From JBCAXA01 sp038534295 (GTDB lineage: Bacteria > Pseudomonadota > Gammaproteobacteria > Steroidobacterales > Woeseiaceae), in contig JBCAXA010000003.1 of the NCBI GenBank assembly GCA_038534295.1, positions 248,001 through 312,000 on the forward strand: a stretch of DNA of 64,000 nucleotides, in the 5' to 3' direction. Position 1 is the stretch's first letter. Every line of letters starts with the position of its first letter. The notes beneath the pieces are model-generated. The model did no database searches and was not told where the DNA came from. It saw only the letters and a list, made by a program, of their open reading frames with translations. The translations under genes were made by a program, and so were the position numbers. Shown here piece after piece: positions 23,826-31,979 of the stretch.

Positions 23826-24965
23826 ATGATTTACACAAAGTTTATCGTGCGCAAGCACGAACGTGCACTCCTGTTCCGTGACGGTGACTTCGCGGGGTTC
23901 CTGGAGCCTGGCGTCCACCGTTTCGTAACGGTACTGCACAAGTACACGATCGAACGCTTCGATCTTACGGTACCAATCTTTGGCCACCGTCTGCAGGACT
24001 TCCTGATTGAGAAGTACCCGGAGGCGGTTGCGCGCTACTTCGACGTCGTAGCGACGGACAAGAACGAGATTGCGTTCGTCTACCACGACGAGCGCGTGAC
24101 GCTCGTATTGGCACCGGCAACGCGCAAGCTTTTCACGAAGGGTGTGAAGACGATTCGCGTTGAGCGCTTCGAGATCATCGACACGCTCGATGTCGATCCT
24201 CGTCTGGCTAAGCGTCTCGTTGCCGGCAACGATCCGATGCTAAAGGCGATCGCGGATAAGGCGATCTACTCGCGCATCGTACCGGCCGGCCACGTTGGTT
24301 TGCTGACCGTTGACGGTGAGCTGGCCCGCACGCTTAAGCCTGGTTTCCACGCGTTCTTCGCGGTCGAGCGCGACGTTTCGGTCGAACTCTACGATACTCG
24401 TCTGCGTACCCTCGAGGTGTCGGGTCAGGAGATCCTGACCAAGGACAAGGTGTCACTGCGCATCAACCTGACGGCAACGTACCAGCTCAAGGACGTCGAG
24501 AAGGCTGTCCGTGAGACCAAGGATCCGCTGGATTATCTGTACAAGGAAGTGCAGTTCGCTCTGCGCGGCGCCGTTGGTACGCGCACGCTCGATGCTTTGC
24601 TCGAGGACAAGGCGGTCATCGATCGTACTGTTGCCGAGCATCTGAAGGCCCCGTTCGACGAGATCGGTATTGCCGTGAAGTCGGTCGGCGTCAAGGACAT
24701 CATCCTGCCCGGTGATATGAAGGAGCTGCTGGGCAAGGTGGTGGAGGCTGAGAAGGCCGCACAGGCTAACGTGATCCGCCGTCGCGAAGAGACCAACGCA
24801 ACGCGTTCACTGCTAAACACGGCCAAGGTCATGGAGACCAACGCTGTGGCGCTGCGTCTCAAGGAGCTAGAGACACTCGAGAAGATTACCGACAAGGTCG
24901 GCAACATCTCGGTCTACGGTGGTCTCGACGCCGTGCTGAACGACCTGGTTCGCATGAAGCAGTAG
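23826..24965 (+). CDS. Slipin (SPFH / Band 7 domain) protein
   Basis: 379 residues from the ATG of MIYTKFIVRKHERALLFRDG, with AAAGGAG about ten bases upstream. This start fits the slipin family; the upstream ATG at 23679 would add 49 residues. The SPFH domain covers about residues 150-290 (YSRIVPAGHVGLLTVDGELARTLKPGFHAFFAV, then DKVSLRINLTATYQLKDVEKAV). A helical tail with AEKAAQANVIRRREETNATRS is the oligomerisation signature. There is no long hydrophobic anchor, so it probably binds the membrane peripherally. Slipins of this type are known neighbours of RtcB RNA-repair genes and tRNA clusters in other Gammaproteobacteria; here it directly follows the tRNA array. RtcB is not in the window. 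Confidence 0.92.
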   Translation: MIYTKFIVRKHERALLFRDGDFAGFLEPGVHRFVTVLHKYTIERFDLTVPIFGHRLQDFLIEKYPEAVARYFDVVATDKNEIAFVYHDERVTLVLAPATRKLFTKGVKTIRVERFEIIDTLDVDPRLAKRLVAGNDPMLKAIADKAIYSRIVPAGHVGLLTVDGELARTLKPGFHAFFAVERDVSVELYDTRLRTLEVSGQEILTKDKVSLRINLTATYQLKDVEKAVRETKDPLDYLYKEVQFALRGAVGTRTLDALLEDKAVIDRTVAEHLKAPFDEIGIAVKSVGVKDIILPGDMKELLGKVVEAEKAAQANVIRRREETNATRSLLNTAKVMETNAVALRLKELETLEKITDKVGNISVYGGLDAVLNDLVRMKQ

Positions 24966-24977
24966 TTCGGCACATTC

Positions 24978-25001
24978 GGGAGGGGGCGTTCGCCCCCTCC
25001 C
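24978..25001 (+). terminator. Hairpin after slipin
   Basis: Perfect 10-bp stem GGGAGGGGGC / GCCCCCTCCC with loop GTTC, without a T run. It may act as an RNA-stabilising or weak termination hairpin. Confidence 0.6.
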
Positions 25002-25008
25002 ATCTACG

Positions 25009-25083
25009 GCGATAGCTCAAAAGCTGGGAGACTAACAGGTGATGTCTGGACTCGTGCGTTTGAAGCAAACTTCACGGTGACAT
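25009..25083 (+). pseudogene. Degenerate tRNA-like sequence
   Basis: It contains a D-arm-like TAGCTCAAAAGCTGGGAGAC and a hairpin GTTTG-AAG-CAAAC. The acceptor and anticodon stems do not pair well and no CCA follows. Confidence 0.3.
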
Positions 25084-25147
25084 TCTTCCAATCTGATGCA
25101 AATTACGCATTTCGTGTGCATCTTTTTGCAGGGCTTCCTCCAGCTCG

Positions 25148-26662
25148 TCATTCAGCGGGTGGGAGCGCCTTTAGTCCCGCCAACGTGCGGATACGGCCAG
25201 GGGCCTTTTCAAGCGAGAGTTCATAAGCTTTACGAGCTTCTGAGACGTTTCCGAGTTCTCGATATACATCTCCCAACAGTTCAGCCATTGGCTGGACGGG
25301 TTGCGGCGGTCCGACGTCCAGTGGCCAGTTTGTTTCGATGTCCGCGGCTCGCTTCAACAACCTTAGCGCTGCGTCATGATCGCCTTCCGCCATCGCTATT
25401 TGGGCAGTCAAAGCCATCTGAAGTAGGGCCGGCGCAACGTTTGTGCGGCGCCCCGTCAACGGCACTTGCGGATTACGCATCCGAGACAAAGCAGATTCCG
25501 CAGACTCCAAGTCACCTCGCTGAAGGGCGATCACCCCGGCAAGATACAAATCCGTGATCTGACTATAGGGGGACAGATCGGAGTGATCGATCACAACCGA
25601 CGAGAGTGGGTGGTCCCAGTCCTCCGTGTCGATGATGAAGGACGCACGAGCTTCGACATAGTGCATTCGCGCCATCTTGAAGGACGGATAGAGCTCAGTC
25701 TGCCGCGCGATCAGCGCGATGTACTCGAGCGCTTCGTCGTACTTTTTCTGCTGTTGAAGACCGTAGGGCAACCAGCTCAAGGAGTGGAACGTTTCAGGAT
25801 GATACCGGTCGTCTGGATTCGATTGACGCGACACCGCTTCATGGAAGGACAACTTGTTTCTTCCGACACCCTCGTCCCACATCGCGAGCGGGTAAAAAAT
25901 GTGCGCCCCCATATGCAGCGCGTGAACGGCCGATGGTGCGACCTTGATGTAATCCCTGGCGGCTCTCAGTCCGAGCGGCGCATGTATCGGATCATCATAG
26001 CTATGGATGTTGTAGTGCAGGGCGCCTGGGTGAAGCGGATTTCTGTCGAGAATCTCTTCGGTGACGGCACCTGCTCGCATGTAGAAAAACGGCTTTCGGC
26101 CACCGGAGCGGGCCAGAAGGGACAAGGCATAAAAGGCCGCGGCATCGAGGTCATCCGGGTACTTCGTCTTTAAGTCTAGAAGTGCGTCGGAATAGCGTTC
26201 TCTGGCGCGTTGCCGATCGTCACCCTCAAGCAATATTTCCAGCGTCCGCAGATAATCTCGTTCTCGTTCGGTTTGCCCCTGCTGAATTCGAGCGCTCGAG
26301 GTTGATCCCAGACGCGACATGATTTCTCTGGCGGCTTCGATGTTCGACGTTGGCCAAAGCGGGTGCCAATGAGTTAGCGCTTCGCCCCAAGTCGCCATAA
26401 CAAACTCAGGATCAATCGCGAGCGCCCTTTGGAAGGAGTTGCGCGCATCAGCATACTCAAAGTTATGCAGTTGAAGCAGCCCGATCAAAAACTCTGAATG
26501 CGCTTCTGGCGCCCCTGTCGCGTCAAAGTCTGTCTGACCGTACTGCACCAACGCTTGCGTAGACTCAGTGCTGAGGGTGACGACTGAATTAGTCGTTTCA
26601 CAGGCTGTAACAAGCAAAACGACAGACGCCAACGCGAAGCCTTCGAGGACCTTCCTTCGCAT
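25148..26662 (-). CDS. TPR-repeat lipoprotein
   Basis: 504 residues from the ATG of MRRKVLEGFALASV, preceded by GGAGGAAGGAC; an upstream ATG at 26701 is weaker. The signal peptide ends in lipobox LVTAC. The mature protein is built of tetratricopeptide-like helices: LIGLLQLHNFEYADARNSFQRALAIDPEFVMATWGEAL, DAAAFYALSLLARSG, and GDVYRELGNVSEARKAYELSLEKAPG at the end. A His-rich region (LHYNIHSYDDPIHAPLG, VHALHMGAHIFYPLAMW) is conserved in this group of proteins and may bind metal (inference). It is anchored to the membrane and faces the periplasm. It is transcribed against slipin. Confidence 0.85.
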   Translation of the reverse strand: MRRKVLEGFALASVVLLVTACETTNSVVTLSTESTQALVQYGQTDFDATGAPEAHSEFLIGLLQLHNFEYADARNSFQRALAIDPEFVMATWGEALTHWHPLWPTSNIEAAREIMSRLGSTSSARIQQGQTERERDYLRTLEILLEGDDRQRARERYSDALLDLKTKYPDDLDAAAFYALSLLARSGGRKPFFYMRAGAVTEEILDRNPLHPGALHYNIHSYDDPIHAPLGLRAARDYIKVAPSAVHALHMGAHIFYPLAMWDEGVGRNKLSFHEAVSRQSNPDDRYHPETFHSLSWLPYGLQQQKKYDEALEYIALIARQTELYPSFKMARMHYVEARASFIIDTEDWDHPLSSVVIDHSDLSPYSQITDLYLAGVIALQRGDLESAESALSRMRNPQVPLTGRRTNVAPALLQMALTAQIAMAEGDHDAALRLLKRAADIETNWPLDVGPPQPVQPMAELLGDVYRELGNVSEARKAYELSLEKAPGRIRTLAGLKALPPAE

Positions 26663-26902
26663 GTCCTTCCTCCGAATCGCAGAAACGCTCTTGATTGACA
26701 ATGCTACTTGTTGATCTAGGAGTTTTACAGATCGCGCTCGTTGTCATCGGCCGCCAAGGCGCGACAGCAATCGAGACGGACACACCGAGCGCTCGCCTAT
26801 TTTTGGCGGCTTGGCTTTTCCCGTGGACCCGCCAGCGGTTGCGGGCGCAATCTCCGGTCTCCTCAGTCGTTTCATAACTCTGCGCGCTGGTCCAACGGCA
26901 CA

Positions 26903-26951
26903 GTGCCCTGGCCACGCCGATAGGCGGGTTCGAGACCCATCGGGTCCACCA
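26903..26951 (+). pseudogene. tRNA 3'-half with CCA, copy A
   Basis: 49 bases from GTGCCCTGGCC to CGGGTCCACCA, including T-arm GCGGG TTCGAGA CCCAT. They align without gaps with 30693-30741 (41 of 49 identical). The 5' half does not fold as a tRNA. It lies 47 bases before the next gene. Confidence 0.5.
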
Positions 26952-26997
26952 GATTCACGCAATCCGCATCTCCATACAACGCTATGGACTGCGGCCT

Positions 26998-27915
26998 GTG
27001 AAAAACAAAGACGTACTGGAAATTATCGAGTGTCTACCCAACGAGAGAACACTCTTCTATTACTTCAAAGATCGCTACGCGCTGGAGATGCTGCGCCTCG
27101 CGATCAATGAGTCGGCGACCGTCGGTGCGCTGCGCCGAAGTCCTATTGCTGCCTTGCTCGACAAGCCCATCGTCAAGGCGACGGTTCGCGGTGACGGGCT
27201 CGTGATTGCAGAAGCGCTACGCCACGTTTACCGCCAAGAACACGAGATCTACCGGCTGACGCTCGATGCCTGGGGCTCGGGATCGTGTATCGGCGATCAA
27301 ACGTCCCGCCCGGGCCGCAACCTCGTCCTACAACTCAATTTCAGCAACAAGCACGATACGGCCTACAAGGAGTTGATTACCTGCGAGGGCATTAGTCCTT
27401 TCATGTCGTACGCACACCCGGTTGCGCTGGACGGCTTGAATACGCTGGCGTGGTCCCGGTTGGATATCGATCTGGCGACAGGCGAGGCGCTCATCGAAGA
27501 GATCCAGAGTGACTGGTTGCGATTTGCGGCGCACGCGTTTCAATGTTCGCGAAACTGGCGACGAGCTTTCCGCTACGGCGGTGTCGGGTTATCTGTGCGC
27601 AACTTGCAGACCTACGTGCGTGACGTGCTGGCGCCGCACCAGTCGATTTGGGACGAGGCCATGCTCATGGCGACGATTTGGTTCCTGCGTTACGAACTCG
27701 GTGTGCGAACCATCTATTTTCACACCCATGCATCCGGTGCGGCGCTAAAGCGGATCGAGGGGCGCCTGCCGCCGCGTTCGATCTACGAAGCACTGCCAAA
27801 ACGGTTCTGTTTTCAAAAGTCGGACGCTAAGCCGTCGTTCTTGCACGTCAAAAGTCGCCGCTCGGCGCGACGGAAACTGCTCGATCAGGCTAGGTTTCGC
27901 GTGCTTGCGCTCTAA
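26998..27915 (+). CDS. Protein with a phage polyvalent-protein-like EEIQSDW motif
   Basis: 305 residues from GTG 26998; no ATG is in frame nearby. I do not know a named family for the whole protein. The segment LDIDLATGEALIEEIQSDWLR followed by HQSIWDEAMLMATIWFLRYELGVRTIYFHTH resembles a motif pair of large polyvalent phage and conjugative-element proteins, where EEIQSDWHQ precedes a W-x-E-x-x-L...YA-x-E-x-G...I helix-strand unit. The C-terminus is strongly basic (HVKSRRSARRKLLDQARFR), suiting nucleic-acid binding. It is cytoplasmic. It stands just behind a tRNA remnant in the slipin island, so an RNA-related role is possible (inference). Confidence 0.75.
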   Translation: MKNKDVLEIIECLPNERTLFYYFKDRYALEMLRLAINESATVGALRRSPIAALLDKPIVKATVRGDGLVIAEALRHVYRQEHEIYRLTLDAWGSGSCIGDQTSRPGRNLVLQLNFSNKHDTAYKELITCEGISPFMSYAHPVALDGLNTLAWSRLDIDLATGEALIEEIQSDWLRFAAHAFQCSRNWRRAFRYGGVGLSVRNLQTYVRDVLAPHQSIWDEAMLMATIWFLRYELGVRTIYFHTHASGAALKRIEGRLPPRSIYEALPKRFCFQKSDAKPSFLHVKSRRSARRKLLDQARFRVLAL

Positions 27916-27947
27916 TCGACAGATCGACGGAGCCGTCGACGGACGCG

Positions 27948-30269
27948 TCAGAACCCAATGACGCCACCGTAGATGGCTCCGCCGACGATTCCTATAGAAA
28001 TGATCGCGCGCAGTGTGGCCGGCCCAAAACCATGGGCGAGCTGGAACCGATTCCAAAGATCCAGTTTGCGTTGCAGCACATGTTCCTGGCCCGGCAGGAG
28101 GGTTGGGTAGCCACTGGGGGCATTGCCGGGATCCGGCGCTGGACCAGGATCAGTGCCGTCCGTGCTGTGTTTAGCGACCGCCGTTTCCCGTTTGATCATT
28201 TCCTCCAGCGCCGCCGATCGGACGATGCCCAGCGCGTAGGTCAGGTTGTCCATGATCTGCGATGCGACTCGACACCAGTCGACCCAGTTGTCTTTGGTGA
28301 CGTCATCGATAGCGAACTTCGGAAACTTCTCCGCCCAATTGTCGATGCCCGTCGCGCTGGCGATCGGCGCCGGGAGAACAATCTGTTCGGCAAAAGAGGA
28401 AACCTCGCGGAGCTTTTGCTGCACTTGATTGCAAACGCCCAGCATGCGCTTTTTCTCGAAATAACCGATCTGTCCGTCCGCAGTGATTACCTGCCACGTG
28501 TTTACCAACAGCGCTTGCTCGTTGCTGACCACCGCATGCAAGTGTTCGGTGCTGTGCAACAGCCGAACGAGTCCCAGCAGGTAGCTGTCCCAACCCTGAC
28601 CGAGGGCCTTGGCCGCGGCCAGGTGCGCTTGCCGGCAGTTGGCGTCGTGCGTCTTGAGCTCCTCGCCGAGCGCTTTGCGTTCCGCAGCGACCTGCTCAAT
28701 TGCATCCGGAATATCGCTCTTGTCGAGCTCTTCGCCGCGATGGCGAATAACGCCGCCGGAGGGTTTTAAATCGCCGGCAGCGAGCGCTTCCAAGGTGTGT
28801 CGCTCGGCGTCGAGGCTCCGACATTGCTCCAAGCGTTCCGCGATTGCTTCAGGATAAAGCTGCTGATGCGTAACGGCATGCTTGTCTTGCAAAGTCGCAC
28901 ACTCGAGCATTTCGTCGACACTGGCAAAGTTGCGTACCGGGCTTCGTGACAGATACGTGCCGCGGAACTCGGAGGACAGTGACGCCTTGTTAAACCGGCG
29001 CGTGACCGCCTCTTCACCATGTACGGTGTCGAGCTCGTCAATCTTGTCGGCGTTGTAGAAGCTGCGGCTTATCTGTTCACGAAGGGCCGGTGGATCTTTG
29101 AACACGAGCCAGGCGGACCGACTGTCGATATCGGCCGGTACGTAAACGCCTTTGGCGTTGTCTTCGCGGTCTCGGTTCGGCGGATGGGTCGACCACATCT
29201 GTGGTGGCGTCGCCATCTGCTCGGTAAATACACGATGCTCAGCCGCATCGTCGCTGTCCGGTTCGGGTGCCTTGCCGTACGTGTCATCGTTGAGCACGCG
29301 ACCAATCGTTGAGACTGCCTCCAGCTGCGCGTCGAAAAGGTCGCCGATCCGTTTGCCGTTGCCGGCTTCCTGGCCAGCAATGTCGAGCGTGGTCTGCCAA
29401 GCTTCATCGGCCGCTTGCAGTTTGTGCAGCGCGTTGACCAGCGCATCGCTGCCGGTCACAGAAACGGCGACGAGGTCGGCGTTGAATTCCATTTCGCGGC
29501 TTAGCGCTCGCTCCGCCATGATCACGATGGAGAACAGCGTGTCCATCAACGAGCGAATCGACCAAATAACGAGGGCCAAGATCCAGCCGATCCACGCGAT
29601 GCGTATGTCGATGCGACCGATGAACCGGACCACCGAATCCAGCCAATCGCGTGTCGCGACCATGTGCGAAATGATCTGCTGCGCTACGTATACCCAGCGG
29701 CCGACCGCCATCGCGCCTTGGGCGAAATGCCCGAACTCGTGCGCCAACACGGCTTTCAGTTCGCCGAGATTGAGCACGTTGACGAGCCCCAGGCCGACAA
29801 TCAGATTTTTCTTCGAGGGGAAGATGAGGTTGATTAGTGATAGGTCGTAAAACACCGCCGCGTTCACTTCCGGCGTAATGAACACCCGGTGCGGCTTCGG
29901 TGCGCCAATCTCATCGGCCAGGCGATGCAAGAAATCGAACAGGACCGGTTCGTCGTCTGCGGTCACTTCAACGCCGCCCGGATCGCCCGACTTTCGTACC
30001 GTGAAAAGTGACTTAACCAAGAAGACGGTCAGCAGTACCGAGATGCCCGTGACGACGATATGGAAGAAGTCGGAGTCGCCGGCCTGTATTCGGCGGAAGT
30101 TGTTGTACGCGATGATGGCGAAGCTCGCCGTCAGCGCCAGGTAAAAGAGAATGAATGTGAGCAAGCCGGCCATCGCGAGCCAGGCTTGGCGCCGATAGCT
30201 TCCGGTGGCGCGGGTCAGGCCTTGCGGAACGTCTCTGGGGCTTTCCGGGTAATGCGTGGCGTCTGACAT
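27948..30269 (-). CDS. Large membrane M48-family metallopeptidase
   Basis: 773 residues. Two N-terminal membrane spans (LAMAGLLTFILFYLALTASF and IVVTGISVLLTVFLVKSLF) precede a zinc protease domain with LGELKAVLAHEFGHFAQG (HEFGH near residue 175). The glutamate-side motif is LSREMEFNADLVAVSVTG. A further two spans lie between them (IRIAWIGWILALVIWSIRSLM). A long cytoplasmic or periplasmic region of about 450 residues with charged helices follows, ending in a Gly-rich span (IISIGIVGGAIYGGVIGF). Ordinary HtpX/Ste24 proteins are about 300-450 residues, so this is a much enlarged variant. It is transcribed against its left neighbour. Its place beside the PspA/flotillin genes suggests membrane protein quality control (inference). 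Confidence 0.88.
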   Translation of the reverse strand: MSDATHYPESPRDVPQGLTRATGSYRRQAWLAMAGLLTFILFYLALTASFAIIAYNNFRRIQAGDSDFFHIVVTGISVLLTVFLVKSLFTVRKSGDPGGVEVTADDEPVLFDFLHRLADEIGAPKPHRVFITPEVNAAVFYDLSLINLIFPSKKNLIVGLGLVNVLNLGELKAVLAHEFGHFAQGAMAVGRWVYVAQQIISHMVATRDWLDSVVRFIGRIDIRIAWIGWILALVIWSIRSLMDTLFSIVIMAERALSREMEFNADLVAVSVTGSDALVNALHKLQAADEAWQTTLDIAGQEAGNGKRIGDLFDAQLEAVSTIGRVLNDDTYGKAPEPDSDDAAEHRVFTEQMATPPQMWSTHPPNRDREDNAKGVYVPADIDSRSAWLVFKDPPALREQISRSFYNADKIDELDTVHGEEAVTRRFNKASLSSEFRGTYLSRSPVRNFASVDEMLECATLQDKHAVTHQQLYPEAIAERLEQCRSLDAERHTLEALAAGDLKPSGGVIRHRGEELDKSDIPDAIEQVAAERKALGEELKTHDANCRQAHLAAAKALGQGWDSYLLGLVRLLHSTEHLHAVVSNEQALLVNTWQVITADGQIGYFEKKRMLGVCNQVQQKLREVSSFAEQIVLPAPIASATGIDNWAEKFPKFAIDDVTKDNWVDWCRVASQIMDNLTYALGIVRSAALEEMIKRETAVAKHSTDGTDPGPAPDPGNAPSGYPTLLPGQEHVLQRKLDLWNRFQLAHGFGPATLRAIISIGIVGGAIYGGVIGF

Positions 30270-30841
30270 TATTGAATTACCTTTTTGTTACAGACGAGGG
30301 GCGTTGAGCGTCTCTGATCGGTCCACGTCCGTAGCTTAATGCGCCAGAGGTGCGTTGCGAAGAAAGAAACACAGCAAACGGCGGGCGGGTCTCAGATTGG
30401 CGAGGTTCAGGGTGAGCCCGATGCGTTCGATCCAAGCACGTAGGCTTTATGTCACTTTGTTCCGCCGCCAAGTGATCGGTGCGAAAAATGACGGGCACGT
30501 TGGCAAATGGATGCCGCCACCTAAAACGTATTGGAAGGTGGTCCGGATAAAACCGGTCGTCGTTAAGGAGGGCGCCTCAGTTGCGAAGTCCTCCCAAAAG
30601 TCGAGAGGGTATGGTTGAGGATGGCAGGCGACTGCTCTGAGGAAGGGTTACTCGCTGGCGCCCGTTTTCCAACAATCGACTTACCGGTAGTAATGCCCCG
30701 GCTACGACGATATGCGGGTTCGATACCCGTCGTGTCCACCACTTTCATGCAGTCTGCACGCTGACACCTTGCCGCCGAGCGCGCTGGCGCGACGCTGTGC
30801 CGTGGCAGATACTGACGCGCTGGCGAAAAGGGAAAACTCCG
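30270..30841 (+). other. 572-bp interval with a tRNA remnant
   Basis: No protein gene is supported. It contains the tRNA 3'-half at 30693-30741 and a tRNA-D-arm-like CGTAGCTTAATGCGCC near 30330. The promoter of the M48 gene would lie at its left end. Confidence 0.5.
30693..30741 (+). pseudogene. tRNA 3'-half with CCA, copy B
   Basis: 49 bases with T-arm GCGGG TTCGATA CCCGT and end CGTGTCCACCA. It is homologous to copy A at 26903-26951, and the similarity fades through the next 15 bases (ATGCAGTCTGCA versus ACGCAATCCGCA). The 5' half is missing or unpaired. Confidence 0.5.
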
Positions 30842-31816
30842 ATGATCGTTCCATCGCACTGGGCGGAAGCCAAAGAGAGAGTTGTTATTGATGGCCAAGC
30901 GAGGACGTATCGCCGTTTCGGTTGGTCAAACGATAGCGAGGCTGATGCACTGGAGCGGGCTCGCGAGCGGGTCGAGGACGCCGCAGAGCGCGCGTCTCGC
31001 GGTGAAAAAGTTCGTCTCATTGATCGAAAGGTTCCGTACAACGGCGCCGAAGGCCTGCCGATTCGAGAAGAAGTCATCGCTCGCCATGGCGATACCGTCA
31101 TCACGCGAAACTCGTACGGCGCGTTGTGTCTGAACACGCCGGACGTTTTGTTTGCCGACGTCGATTTCACGCCGCCCAGCTACGCGGCGTATGGCTGGAT
31201 GGTTTTCTCTGTGATCGTCGGTACAGGCGTCGCGTTGACCATGAGCGGCTGGGGCGTCACTGCGATCAGCATTGCGTTTCTGGTGGCCGCCATTCTCGCG
31301 GCGCCGATCGGCAAGCTCATTGGTCGACTGGTATCGAGTGCGTCGCGCGATCCGGTGGCGGTGTCGATGCAGCGGATCGAGGCGTTTGCTGACAAGCATC
31401 CATCCTGGTCCTTGCGAGTCTATCGAACGCCAAACGGACTACGAATACTCGCCATGCACGCGGTTTTCGACCCGGTCGGTGACGACGCGCTGGCTTTTCT
31501 GCGGGCCGTCGGCAGCGATAAGAATTACGTGCGTATGTGCCGTAATCAACGCTGCTTCCGTGCCCGGGTGAGCCCAAAACCGTGGCGCATCGACATTGCA
31601 CACATCAAGCCGCGGCCGGGTGTTTGGCCGATTCGGCCGGAGCGGATGGCCGAGCGCGAAAGTTGGGTAGACGACTACGAGCGTAAATCTCGTGACTACG
31701 CGTCCTGCCGGTACGTGAGTACGGTGGGCATGAGTCACTCCGACAGACGCTGCGAGGATGTCTGTCGCCTCCACGATGAGCTCTGCCGCTCAGATCGGGA
31801 CCTGCCTCTGGCCTAG
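30842..31816 (+). CDS. Membrane protein of unknown function
   Basis: 324 residues from the ATG of MIVPSHWAEAKERVV; a GTG at 30797 would add 15 residues. The N-terminal cytoplasmic region (ERVVIDGQARTYRRFGWSNDSEADALERARERVEDAAER, then KVPYNGAEGLPIREEVIARHGDTVITRNSYGALCLNTPDVLFADVDF) is a recognisable but unnamed domain. Two membrane spans follow (WMVFSVIVGTGVALTMSGW, ISIAFLVAAILAAPIGKLIG). The C-terminal part is Arg-rich with several Cys (CRNQRCFRARV, RRCEDVCRLHDELC), which may bind metal. It stands upstream of the YjfI-PspA operon. No enzyme motif is known to me. Confidence 0.75.
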   Translation: MIVPSHWAEAKERVVIDGQARTYRRFGWSNDSEADALERARERVEDAAERASRGEKVRLIDRKVPYNGAEGLPIREEVIARHGDTVITRNSYGALCLNTPDVLFADVDFTPPSYAAYGWMVFSVIVGTGVALTMSGWGVTAISIAFLVAAILAAPIGKLIGRLVSSASRDPVAVSMQRIEAFADKHPSWSLRVYRTPNGLRILAMHAVFDPVGDDALAFLRAVGSDKNYVRMCRNQRCFRARVSPKPWRIDIAHIKPRPGVWPIRPERMAERESWVDDYERKSRDYASCRYVSTVGMSHSDRRCEDVCRLHDELCRSDRDLPLA

Positions 31817-31930
31817 CGCTTGCGGTGCTTGGAAACGCTGCTGTAACGAATTTGTTACGTGTAAGAGATTTAACATAACATTTCCATCGATATACAATTA
31901 TTAGTAATTAAAACAACAAATTAAATAATT

Positions 31931-31972
31931 ACATGTGAGAGTCTTGCGTTATCACATGTGAGTCTGTATAGT
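31931..31972 (+). promoter_or_regulatory. Promoter with direct-repeat operator for the yjfI-pspA operon
   Basis: -35 TTGCGT (31944-31949), 17-base spacer, -10 TATAGT (31967-31972). Two direct repeats, ACATGTGAGAGTCT at 31931 and ACATGTGAGTCT at 31954, are spaced 23 bases and flank the -35. The region upstream (31850-31930) is strikingly AT-rich. The predicted start site falls on or next to the ATG at 31980. Confidence 0.7.
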
Positions 31973-31979
31973 GCTGGCC

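Noticed and set aside
26823..26951. Full tRNA with an intron between GTGGACCCG (26823) and CGGGTCCAC (26941)
   Set aside because: The 9-bp match would form an acceptor, but no D-arm or anticodon arm folds and no intron signature is visible; a chance match cannot be excluded.
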